Notes: generated by a model from the sequence alone, not told the origin. 7,093 nt of DNA from Lachnospiraceae bacterium UBA7480 (GCA_002479655.1 DLOQ01000062.1:36291-43383), one strand, 5' to 3'; positions 1 to 5,580 are shown, counted from the stretch's first letter. Program-made: numbers and translations.

Positions 1-299
1 TGTAATTTCAAAGCCTGTTGCGATTTTGTTCCTACCCCAGTATTCTGTACCTGTTTTCGTACTTCACGTTGTACCCGTTTAGGATTACGATCCGCTTCCT
101 TTACATCAGTTACTACAGCAGGGCTAAATCGTAACCAATAGTAATTTTTCAGAACAAAATCGTAAACCTCATAATCTTTTGGTTCTGCGCCAAACGTAAC
201 CTTACACACAGATAGCTTTCCATCTGATACATGTTCAAACACTCCCACCCAAAATGATTCCTCAAAAAATACTGTCAACTTTCCCGATACTTTATCCAT
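1..299 (-). CDS. yjdF: YjdF family protein (DUF2992), 5' part, cut by the window's left edge
   Basis: The reverse strand reads from ATG at 299 through 99 full codons without a stop and leaves the window. The protein starts MDKVSGKLTVFFEESFWVGV and continues through a VCKVTFGAEPKDYEVYDF segment to NPKRVQREVRKQ and GTKSQQALKL. I recognise this as the YjdF/DUF2992 family, which is about 130-140 residues with a very basic, Lys/Arg/Gln-rich C-terminal tail, so roughly 30-40 residues are missing. It is a soluble protein with no signal peptide or membrane segment. Its biochemical role is not established. Family genes are commonly preceded by the yjdF riboswitch, which responds to azaaromatic compounds, so a part in coping with such toxic molecules is inferred. 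The start is supported by AAGGAGGA seven bases upstream. The preceding leader contains a riboswitch match, a hairpin and a promoter, all described separately. Confidence 0.9.
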   Translation of the reverse strand, partial: MDKVSGKLTVFFEESFWVGVFEHVSDGKLSVCKVTFGAEPKDYEVYDFVLKNYYWLRFSPAVVTDVKEADRNPKRVQREVRKQVQNTGVGTKSQQALKL

Positions 300-300
300 G

Positions 301-324
301 ACAATTCCTCCTTAAAATAATTGT
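301..324 (-). promoter_or_regulatory. Shine-Dalgarno of yjdF inside a hairpin loop
   Basis: On the minus strand ACAATT and AATTGT form a perfect 6-bp stem whose 12-nt loop holds AAGGAGG, the ribosome binding site of yjdF. The same AAGGAGG can instead pair over seven bases with CCUCCUU at the 3' end of the riboswitch (plus positions 349-355). The site is therefore accessible in one fold and masked in another, which fits translational control by the riboswitch. Pairings are read from sequence; the switching is inferred. Confidence 0.6.
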
Positions 325-335
325 GATGAACAAAG

Positions 336-432
336 AATGGACGACCCTAAGGAGGGAGGGCTACTTACACCAAATCGGTGCGACTGGACTACCTACCAGT
401 TCTGCAAGATTACCTTGCGTTGTGTTTTTATC
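336..432 (-). promoter_or_regulatory. yjdF-motif riboswitch (azaaromatic-sensing class)
   Basis: The leader directly upstream of yjdF has a dense run of short stems on the minus strand: GCAAG/CTTGC (404-418), ACTGG/CCAGT (383-400), CACC/GGTG (368-380) and CCCT/AGGG (345-360). They are joined by conserved-looking segments such as AAAACACAACGCAAGGTAA, TAGGTAGT and GTAAGTAGCCC. I recognise this as the yjdF RNA motif, which lies in front of yjdF genes in Firmicutes and is reported to bind diverse azaaromatics and raise translation. The final CCCUCCUU is complementary to the yjdF ribosome site at 306-313. An open frame of 65 codons runs through this region (361-558), but the RNA structure and position explain the conservation better. 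Exact borders are approximate. Confidence 0.85.
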
Positions 433-476
433 TTTGCTTTTATATGTTACCATATAAACGCCCATTTTTCCACAAA

Positions 477-514
477 AATATGGCAATCCGCATATAACTG
501 CAAATTGCCATATT
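477..514 (-). terminator. 11-bp leader hairpin followed by a U-run (attenuator-like)
   Basis: AATATGGCAAT (504-514 read on minus) and ATTGCCATATT (477-487 read on minus) are perfect complements around a 16-nt loop. On the minus strand the second arm runs straight into TTTTTG, as in an intrinsic terminator, between the promoter at 536-565 and the riboswitch. The stem is AT-rich, so termination may be weak. The arm GCCATATTTTT can alternatively pair with AAAAATGG a few bases downstream (462-469), giving a possible terminator/antiterminator pair. It could also be an operator for an internal promoter (TTGCAG, 17 bp, TATTTT). Confidence 0.45.
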
Positions 515-535
515 ATCATTTCCCTTATCTGCTTT

Positions 536-565
536 AATTTACATGGTGCTAGCACCATGTGTCAA
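536..565 (-). promoter_or_regulatory. Likely sigma-A promoter of yjdF
   Basis: TTGACA (560-565) is a perfect -35 box, followed by an 18-bp spacer and TAAATT (536-541), a moderate -10 box. It points towards yjdF and would give a leader of about 230 nt containing the hairpin and the riboswitch. Its spacer is occupied almost entirely by a 20-bp palindrome, so it is probably repressor-controlled. Confidence 0.6.
541..560. promoter_or_regulatory. Perfect 20-bp palindromic operator in the promoter spacer
   Basis: ACATGGTGCTAGCACCATGT is its own reverse complement over all 20 bases and sits between the -35 and -10 boxes. A dimeric repressor (TetR-like or similar, inferred) bound there would block RNA polymerase. 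No second copy of either half-site was seen in the window, and the cognate regulator is not encoded here. Confidence 0.65.
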
Positions 566-606
566 TAATCACCAAAAGGAACATTATTTTTGCCACAGCT
601 TACTTT

Positions 607-1368
607 CTATAACCACACTCCCCAGTCCCCATAATCAAATGTCCCACTGCCATGATGAAGTTTTCCGTCCGCCTTAAGATTTCTAAACGCTTCCCGCATA
701 CGAATTAAGATTTCCTGCTTTATATCCAGTGAATGATGTGCCGGAAATACTTTTTTCACAGGCAATGCCGCAACTCTTTCCAAAGAATCAAGGTATGCCT
801 CCGGATCAGTAGACGGATAATAAGCAAACAAAATATCTTTATAAACCAAATCACCTGTAAATAAATATCCCTTGCTTTTTTCCCAAAAACACAAATGCCC
901 CGGAGAATGTCCGGGAGTATGCAGCACTTCAATTTCCCTACCGCCAATGTCAATGATGTTATGGTCTGTCAGCACTTTTGTTGGCATACCCTGAAAAAAT
1001 TCATAATCATTCACGCAAAAGCCTTCGGGCAAATCACAGCGATCTACGACCATCTCTCTAATCGTTTCAATTGATAAAGGAAATTTACCATTCAACCACT
1101 CCAATTCATCAGCGTGAGCATAAAAATCCGGAAAATACTTATGTCCTCCAATATGATCCCAGTGAATATGCGTGGCAACTGCCGTAATTGGTTTATCGGT
1201 AAGTTTCAGCACTTCCTTATATATATTTGAAATACCAAGCCCCGTATCAATAAGCAGGCTTCGAGTATTTCCAATCAACAGATAACAATGTGTTTCCTCC
1301 CAATGTCGATATTCGCTGATAATATATGTATTTGCATCAATTTTATCTATTGTAAACCAGTTATCCAT
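607..1368 (-). CDS. Metallo-beta-lactamase-fold hydrolase
   Basis: This 253-aa soluble protein carries the full metal-binding set of the metallo-beta-lactamase superfamily. THIHWDHIGG gives H67, H69, D71 and H72; HTPGHSPGH gives H154; TGD gives D173; and FPAHH gives H211. IDTGLG near residue 40 is the usual first-strand signature. All ligands of a two-metal hydrolytic site are present, so it is expected to be an active hydrolase in the glyoxalase II-like branch, but the substrate cannot be read from sequence. No signal peptide is visible, so it should be cytoplasmic and is not likely to be a secreted antibiotic-degrading lactamase. The start ATG has AAGGAG nine bases upstream. It lies in the same direction as yjdF with about 300 bp between them, and the strong promoter in that gap suggests separate transcription. 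No clear promoter of its own was found; TATAAA at 1398-1403 is a possible -10 with a poor -35. Confidence 0.9.
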   Translation of the reverse strand: MDNWFTIDKIDANTYIISEYRHWEETHCYLLIGNTRSLLIDTGLGISNIYKEVLKLTDKPITAVATHIHWDHIGGHKYFPDFYAHADELEWLNGKFPLSIETIREMVVDRCDLPEGFCVNDYEFFQGMPTKVLTDHNIIDIGGREIEVLHTPGHSPGHLCFWEKSKGYLFTGDLVYKDILFAYYPSTDPEAYLDSLERVAALPVKKVFPAHHSLDIKQEILIRMREAFRNLKADGKLHHGSGTFDYGDWGVWL

Positions 1369-1578
1369 TACTCCACACTCCTTAAAATTTCAATATATTT
1401 ATAGCTTTTCTATCTCTGCCAAAGAATTATTTCCATGCCATTTAATCTCCCATATCTTAAACCATGCTTTCGATTATAGCACTTTCACTCTGTATTCGCC
1501 ACCATAAAATACAGGGCATAGCAACACCGCCACGCCCTACATTTCTTATCGCTCCAACGACTTTTCAATCTTTTGTTT
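1369..1578. other. Intergenic region with a hairpin, no gene
   Basis: No coding frame with a credible start and composition is present. It holds the ribosome site of the MBL gene (AAGGAG, 1378-1383), a possible -10 box at 1398-1403 and two overlapping inverted repeats at 1490-1514 and 1513-1538. Plus-strand open frames running through here cross the minus-strand genes and lack ribosome sites. Confidence 0.5.
1513..1538 (-). terminator. Hairpin downstream of the mobilization-segment genes
   Basis: On the minus strand AGGGCGTGGC and GCTATGCCCT form a 10-bp stem (two G-U pairs) around GGTGTT, followed by GTATTTTAT. It lies about 40 bases past the stop of the 93-aa ORF and could be its intrinsic terminator, although the U-run is interrupted. 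A second inverted repeat, CTGTATT/AATACAG (1490-1514), abuts it, so an element end or recombination site is the alternative reading. Confidence 0.45.
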
Positions 1579-1860
1579 CTACCCTTTCAAGTCATTCTGT
1601 TTCTCATACAGATTATTCCGTTCTTTGCAAAGTTCTTTCATGCGCTCCAACTGCGCCCTCACTCCATCCCGACAATCCCGCTCTATCTTCTTGTATTCTC
1701 CAGTCAAATTACGGATTGTATTGTTGTTCGTCTTGATTTGCTCCGACACACATATCCAGTCAATCAAGTTACGCACATCCATATCCGTATCATACAATTC
1801 TGTTTCTGTCAGAATCTTTGCACACAGCCGCACCATGACTTTCTTTTCCATATCCGTCAT
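1579..1860 (-). CDS. Small conserved-looking protein beside the relaxase remnant (unknown function)
   Basis: This is an intact 93-aa, highly charged frame that begins MTDMEKKVMVRLCAKI and has an acidic first half (TETELYDTDMDVRNLIDWI). It ends in a Lys/Glu-rich helical segment (RAQLERMKELCKERNNLYEKQ) with coiled-coil character. I do not recognise a named family. It starts 18 bases after the relaxase relic's stop, with GGGGGA ten bases upstream of ATG, so both were probably once one transcript. That position fits a small accessory protein of a mobilizable element, which is inference from context only. A second in-frame ATG three codons downstream is an alternative start. Unlike its neighbour it shows no frameshift or internal stop, so it may still be made or may have decayed too recently to show damage. 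Confidence 0.65.
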   Translation of the reverse strand: MTDMEKKVMVRLCAKILTETELYDTDMDVRNLIDWICVSEQIKTNNNTIRNLTGEYKKIERDCRDGVRAQLERMKELCKERNNLYEKQNDLKG

Positions 1861-1878
1861 ATTTTATCAATCCCCCTT

Positions 1879-2757
1879 CTATCGGCTCATTTCAAAGGCA
1901 CGTTTCGGGTGTTTATTTACCCTTTCTGCCTCTTCTAATATCTTTGACCGTTCTACTATCAATCGTACCTGTTCCCTGCCAAAATGACGCTCCAAACGTC
2001 CCAAATCAGACACTTTTTCTTGCAATCGGTCTATGGTGTTGCTCTGTTCCATGACCTTATCCGTCAAGCGGCTAATCTGTTTTTGTTGCCCATCCACTTT
2101 AGCAGTCAGCTTTTTACACTGCTCCGCAAGCTGTACGCATTTAATAGTCAGACTTTTTACCACCTCTTTCAATTTCTCCACAAGCGGTATAGCCTTTTTA
2201 TCCCGATAAGCCTTTGCGCTCATCAATGCTTCTGGCTCTGCTAACTGCCATTTCACATCTTCATCATAGGCGTGTATATTACGCTCCATGACTTCCTTAG
2301 ACTGCACCATTTTATTAAGTTCCTGCTGTAACTTTTTCTGCTGCTTTTCCAACTTCTCATTTTCGGATAACAGCTTTTCCTTATCCTCTGTCAGTGTTTC
2401 TGTCTGTTCTCTCAACAGATGATTTGTTGTGGAAAGTGCCGATACTTCCTGCCGAATCGCTTCGCCCTCTTTCCGTATCTGCTCCGTTTTCTGTTCTGCC
2501 GCTGTCTGCTGATAAAGAATATCAGATAATTCCTCTTTACTGCCGGAAATCTCCTGTTCCAGTTCCGCAACCTCTTTTTTCTTTCCTGTTTTCCAAAATC
2601 AATCACAGACAATTGCTTGCTTAACTGTTTCTACCGTACGCCATACTGCCCATCATTGCTCTAACATTCATATCATCTTTATTGCCAATTTGGAAGATTA
2701 CATTATAAAACAATTTCTCCTACTTTCCCCAGCGTATCTTCTCATAATACTTGCTCG
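1879..2757 (-). pseudogene. MobV (Pre/Mob) plasmid-mobilization relaxase, degraded
   Basis: Pieces of one relaxase lie in order on the minus strand in three frames. The 5' piece reads YYEKIRWGK (2723-2749), a TAG stop (2720-2722), then EKLFYNVIFQIGNKDDMNV, matching the YYEKIRxGKxEK...VIFQIGNKDDM block near the N terminus of MobV relaxases as I know the family. That frame stops at 2621-2623. A second frame gives VIDFGKQERK, and reading moves to a third frame at an A6 run near 2577-2582; one extra A would restore DFGKQERKKEVAELEQEI. From there about 230 codons stay open to 1879 and encode the long C-terminal coiled coil, including KAYRDKKAIPLVEKLKEVVK. The central catalytic region with the metal-binding histidines is missing, so the relaxase cannot act. 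An in-frame TGA at 2599-2601 blocks the long frame upstream. Only the coiled-coil part (to TTG 2415 or further) could still be expressed. Confidence 0.75.
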
Positions 2758-2947
2758 TTCAATCGTAATAATGAAACAAAATATACCACATTCTACACTG
2801 TTTATTTTTATATATCACCATAATCTGTTCTCCTTAATGTTATTATGAAATTTTGTATTCGTATTAATCTTAACATTTTTGTTATTCAATAGCTTAATTG
2901 TTAAGTTTATCATTTTTATTAAGTTTATCATTTCTGATAAATTTTTA
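2758..2947. other. AT-rich spacer with repeats
   Basis: No gene is visible. This very AT-rich stretch separates the minus-strand relaxase relic from the plus-strand gene remnants. It holds a 15-bp tandem direct repeat, a 7-bp hairpin and the inverted repeat CTTAACA/TGTTAAG (2870-2905). No recognisable oriT nick site of a MobV system was found. Confidence 0.45.
2901..2941. repeat. 15-bp direct repeat plus palindrome just upstream of a promoter
   Basis: TTAAGTTTATCATTT occurs at 2901-2915 and again at 2919-2933, a period of 18 bases. The second copy also forms a perfect inverted repeat, TTTATCA-tttc-TGATAAA (2924-2941). Repeated sites ending seven bases before a -35 box resemble binding sites for a regulator; this role is inferred. 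Confidence 0.6.
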
Positions 2948-2976
2948 TTGCTAAATTATTTGAAATATGCTAGTAT
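2948..2976 (+). promoter_or_regulatory. Extended -10 promoter for the GNAT remnant
   Basis: TTGCTA (2948-2953), a 17-bp spacer and TAGTAT (2971-2976) preceded by TGC form a plausible extended -10 promoter pointing to the acetyltransferase remnant. A small inverted repeat, CGCAA/TTGCG (2989-3007), follows in the expected leader. Confidence 0.45.
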
Positions 2977-3030
2977 ATAGGAAAATTACGCAAAAGGCAA
3001 ACTTGCGAGATCATATATAGACTATACAAT

Positions 3031-3406
3031 ATGGGAAATACCAAACGAGAGTATCCGTTACTGAACAATTTTTATATGAAGCGATTTTTATTTCAGAGGG
3101 CATTGAAGCACCACCAAAATCCATTATCAAATCTCCCGAATTGCAAGTTTATGTTGAACATTTCGGAGAATCAAAAGATGATTGTGGCTTAATGACAGAA
3201 GTTGACGGTAAGATTGTCGGGGCTTGAGCATTGGGACAGCCATGATGAAAGAAATTCTTACCCTTCTTAAATCACATGGATACAGCCGAGTTTCTCTTTC
3301 CGTTCAAAAAGCCAATTATGCGACAAAGCTGTATCTAAAGGCTGGTTTTAAGATTGTAAAGGAAAACGAAGAAGAATTTGGTTATGATATGCCATTTATG
3401 ATCTGA
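3031..3406 (+). pseudogene. GNAT-family N-acetyltransferase, broken by frameshift and internal deletion
   Basis: Three frames carry consecutive parts of one GNAT protein. Frame one from ATG 3031 gives a REYPLL segment; frame two from 3063 gives EQFLYEAIFISEGIEAPPKS, LQVYVEHFGE and EVDGKIVGA, then TGA at 3225-3227. Frame three from about 3221 gives GLSIGTAMMKEILTLLKSHG, then SLSVQKANYATKLYLKAGFK, and stops at 3404-3406. The first shift is repaired by adding one G (TTACTGGAACAA). At the second, the strand normally found between KIVGA and the acetyl-CoA loop is absent, roughly 35-40 residues by comparison with GNAT proteins I know. The GxGTAMM loop that would bind the acetyl-CoA pyrophosphate remains, but the central sheet is lost, so the product would be inactive. 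There is no good ribosome site before ATG 3031, and the true start may also be lost. A 60-codon frame from TTG 3224 is only the C-terminal scrap. Confidence 0.75.
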
Positions 3407-3438
3407 TTACTATTGCAAAAACACGAAAAGGGGTTCTT

Positions 3439-3636
3439 ATGATTTCCAGTAAAGGAAAAAGAAAAGTATTCTATAATGGAAGATCGTATTATTGGAATAT
3501 CAAATATACACTTATATACATTATTTCGGAAGACAAGAAACTGCATCTGCAATATGGTTTTGATTAAGATATTCCGATAGATACACAATACATAAAGAAC
3601 TTGTTATTGCGCTATTATGAAACGCACTGTTTATAA
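3439..3636 (+). pseudogene. Small Lys-rich protein interrupted by one in-frame stop
   Basis: ATG at 3439 has AAAAGGGG five bases upstream. It opens MISSKGKRKVFYNGRSYYWN and runs 42 codons to GFD followed by TAA (3565-3567). The same frame then stays open as DIPIDTQYIKNLLLRYYETH and ends at TAA 3634-3636. A single base change in the internal stop would give a 65-residue protein. The KGKRKVFYNG...YYW...IISEDKKLHL pattern resembles small hypothetical proteins I associate with Lachnospiraceae, of unknown function; no domain name is claimed. A short internal deletion between YYW and IIS is possible, because this stretch looks compressed. The 42-aa form could still be translated thanks to its good ribosome site. 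Confidence 0.5.
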
Positions 3637-3745
3637 CAAAGCATACCAAATAATAGACAATCTCAACCCAAAGCAAGAAGCAAGTTATGATATTAGGAGA
3701 ACGGATCAAAAGAATTCGTACATTTCATGGCTCGACACAGCGTAA
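3617..3745 (+). CDS. Possible 42-aa ORF overlapping the XRE gene start
   Basis: ATG at 3617 opens a frame reading MKRTVYNKAYQIIDNLNPKQ, then EASYDIRR, and ends at TAA 3743-3745, overlapping the small gene before it by 20 bases and the XRE start by 59. The N-terminal half (YNKAYQIIDNLNPKQEASYD) has plausible protein composition, but no ribosome site is clear and the second half lies inside the XRE frame. It may be the stump of a small gene whose end was lost. No family recognised. Confidence 0.22.
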   Translation: MKRTVYNKAYQIIDNLNPKQEASYDIRRTDQKNSYISWLDTA

Positions 3746-4266
3746 ATTAGGCTTAAAATTGGGATATGAGGAACGAAATGTTGCTGTTCGTATCGCACAA
3801 TATGAATCTGGCTACCGTGTTCCTAAAAAAAACCCTCTAATAGAAATGGTAAAAATACTGAATGTCAATTATATTCATTTTATTGGCGTTACTCCCAGTT
3901 GCGTCGAAGATATTATGCTTACATTGCTTTGGCTAGATGAAGATGATCGCAGCACTTTAGCTTGTTCGCAATCCCAGCAAAACTAATCATTCCGAAGATA
4001 AGTCTGTCCGTTACTATGACAATAATGATTGGTCTGCTCATACCCCGGTAGGTATGTGGTTAGAGTATGGTTTAGTCAATGATTTCAAGCCAGAATGGTG
4101 TCTACGAAAAGAACAGTTGAAGAATGGGGAGATTTCCGAGAACGAATATTTTGAATGGAAAATCAACTGGTCTACTACAAGCAGTAGTGTTGATGAAAAG
4201 GGGAATGACAAAAAAATAATAGCTACAAATGGAAAAATAATTAGCTACTGGAGGATCAACCCATGA
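3687..4266 (+). pseudogene. XRE-family HTH regulator, frameshifted
   Basis: The first frame (ATG 3687) encodes a Cro/C1-type helix-turn-helix in residues about 3-60: GERIKRIRTFHGSTQRKLGL, then RIAQYESGYRVPKK and LIEMVKILNVNY. It continues to MLTLLWLDEDDRSTL, after which the frame turns to nonsense and stops at 3984-3986. From 3961 the frame one base over reads LVRNPSKTNHSEDKSVRYYD, then TPVGMWLEYGLVNDF and LKNGEISENEYFEWKINW, ending at TGA 4264-4266. These join as one protein of about 190 residues, the layout of a common Clostridia XRE regulator as I know it. An 11-nt loss (TTA...CAG CTT) would explain the shift. The DNA-binding part could still be made as a 99-aa protein, so loss of function is not certain. 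The end of the second frame overlaps the HNH gene start. A separate gene from ATG 4054 is unlikely, as it lacks a ribosome site. Confidence 0.7.
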
Positions 4267-5267
4267 AAAAATGCGCTTATTGTGATGAAATATTAGGAAC
4301 TCCTTTTCATAACAAGACAGATGAGCATATTATTCCGGATTCTTTACTTAAACTCTACCCAGAGCAGGATATCAGCATTCATAATGCTTCTCGTTTTGTT
4401 GATAATCGTGGCATGACTATTTCTGATGTATGTTCCTCATGCAATAATGGTACTCTATCAAAACTTGATTCATATGGTAAGCAACTTGTAGAAAATTGTT
4501 TTTATATTCCATATAAATTTAGTGACTACTATACACCTTTTGATATAACAATAAATTTCAATCTATATACGAGATGGCTTTTAAAAATTGCCTATAATAG
4601 CATACGATGTGATAAGCACGAAACTAAATATATTAAAGAATGCATACCTTATATTTTAGGAAACGATATAAATTATCCCAAAAATGTTTCAATACTTCTA
4701 GGTTTACACATAAACTTAAATCCTGTGCCAGAAGATTTTTTTGCATTTACCCCTTTACAAATAATTTATTCACCCCAATTTTTCCAAAACAGTTATCTGA
4801 GAATAAGAATGGGTGAACCGATAAAACACTTTCTATTAAGAGGAGCTGCTCAAATAATAAGTATGCGTATTGCTAACTCCGTATCGTTACTTATTTTATG
4901 GAAATCCACCGTATCTGTTGAAAACAGAAAATCTATGCTTACTACTTTGCAAGAAGATTTTCGCTTTAGATTAATCGAACCACCAATTAATCGCTATTCT
5001 GTACGCTGTGTATCTTCGCCTACAAATGTCATGGCAGCTAATTATGGACACTTTTATTCTGAAAGGGCTGTTCTAGAAATAATATCATTAATTAAGGCTT
5101 CCATCCAAGGTAGCGATATCGGACTGTGCAAAGAAGAATTCTCTAAGTTATGGACTCCAGAAATGTCACGACAGGGACGTGCTTTTACAGAAGCGGCAGA
5201 ATTTCCAAATAATAAGAAAAAACAAAAAGCATTGGAAGATATATTATCTGAAAACAAATACAAATAA
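4263..5267 (+). CDS. HNH endonuclease-like zinc protein, 334 aa
   Basis: The N terminus has an HNH_5-like pattern: C4-x2-C7 (CAYC), DEHIIP at 20-25 with H22 as candidate catalytic histidine, and C57-x2-C60-N61-N62, followed by D69. Two CxxC pairs would hold a structural zinc, as in McrA-type HNH nucleases; E21 stands where many members have D. The remaining 260 or so residues match no family I recognise. They include stretches such as YTRWLLKIAYNSIRC and a Lys-rich tail (NNKKKQKALEDIL). No signal peptide or membrane helix is visible. The start has GGAGGA eight bases upstream and overlaps the previous frame's stop as ATGA, so it was probably translated together with the XRE regulator. Base composition is much more AT-rich than guaA, suggesting transfer. 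A nuclease in defence or mobile-element biology is plausible but unproven. Unlike the three genes before it, it is intact. Confidence 0.75.
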   Translation: MKKCAYCDEILGTPFHNKTDEHIIPDSLLKLYPEQDISIHNASRFVDNRGMTISDVCSSCNNGTLSKLDSYGKQLVENCFYIPYKFSDYYTPFDITINFNLYTRWLLKIAYNSIRCDKHETKYIKECIPYILGNDINYPKNVSILLGLHINLNPVPEDFFAFTPLQIIYSPQFFQNSYLRIRMGEPIKHFLLRGAAQIISMRIANSVSLLILWKSTVSVENRKSMLTTLQEDFRFRLIEPPINRYSVRCVSSPTNVMAANYGHFYSERAVLEIISLIKASIQGSDIGLCKEEFSKLWTPEMSRQGRAFTEAAEFPNNKKKQKALEDILSENKYK

Positions 5268-5308
5268 TAACATATAGGTATCAAAAAGGTATCACACCCC
5301 GCATCAAA

Positions 5309-5352
5309 AGCCGGAAAGTTCGCTGTTTATGTGCTTTTCGGCTCTCTGTTTT
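5309..5352 (+). terminator. Terminator downstream of the HNH-like gene
   Basis: AGCCGGAAAG (5309-5318) and CTTTTCGGCT (5334-5343) form a 10-bp stem with one G-U pair around a 15-nt loop, followed by CTCTGTTTT. It begins 41 bases past the HNH stop. The U-run is broken, so efficiency is uncertain. Confidence 0.6.
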
Positions 5353-5397
5353 GTCACGGCAAAACTCGTTTTGGCTCATGGCAGATTTTCATTTTCG

Positions 5398-5456
5398 CTC
5401 TTCCTCCCCTTCTCCCTCTCTTCTTCCCCTCCCGCTCTTCTCCCTTATCTCTTCTT
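5398..5456 (+). repeat. 59-nt near-pure polypyrimidine tract
   Basis: Every base is C or T except G at 5434 and A at 5447. Purine-rich sequence follows on the same strand (5457-5532), so the two can partly pair. Such tracts can form triplex (H-DNA) or long imperfect hairpins; any function is inference. Confidence 0.6.
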
Positions 5457-5483
5457 AAGGAAGAAATACTGAGAAGGTGGCGG

Positions 5484-5580
5484 AAGCCTTGGTTTTAAAG
5501 GCTTTGAAAGAAAAAAGAAAGAGAAGCGGAAGACACTTTTCGTTAATTGTTATCGGTAAAGTGTTCTTTCTCTTCTCTTT
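5484..5580. repeat. Stacked inverted repeats
   Basis: AAGCCTT/AAGGCTT (5484-5504) forms a small hairpin. Next to it AAAGAGAAG and ACACTTT (5518-5539) face AAAGTGT and CTTCTCTTT (5558-5580), giving a long imperfect hairpin with an 18-nt loop. Together with the terminator at 5596-5641 they make three hairpins in a row. Their origin could be an old small mobile repeat or simply RNA 3'-end structure. Confidence 0.5.

Noticed and set aside
337..537. 66-codon plus-strand frame
   Set aside because: Antisense to the riboswitch leader; the purine run before it is the complement of the riboswitch's CCUCC segment, not a true ribosome site.
361..558. 65-codon minus-strand frame upstream of yjdF
   Set aside because: It begins inside the promoter palindrome, has no ribosome site and runs through the riboswitch, which explains the sequence better.
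1464..2244. Several plus-strand open frames of 86-121 codons
   Set aside because: Antisense to the minus-strand coiled-coil frames, with low-complexity composition and no ribosome sites.
2759..2766. TCAATCGT shared with the guaA 3' end (5739-5746), as a possible attachment site
   Set aside because: Only eight bases match and the flanks differ; this can occur by chance.
2881..2941. CRISPR-like or iteron-like array
   Set aside because: Only two copies with a 3-bp gap and no replication gene nearby; too few for either.
4054..4266. Separate 70-aa gene
   Set aside because: No ribosome site, and its frame is open upstream with sequence that continues the XRE regulator; it is the displaced C-terminal part.
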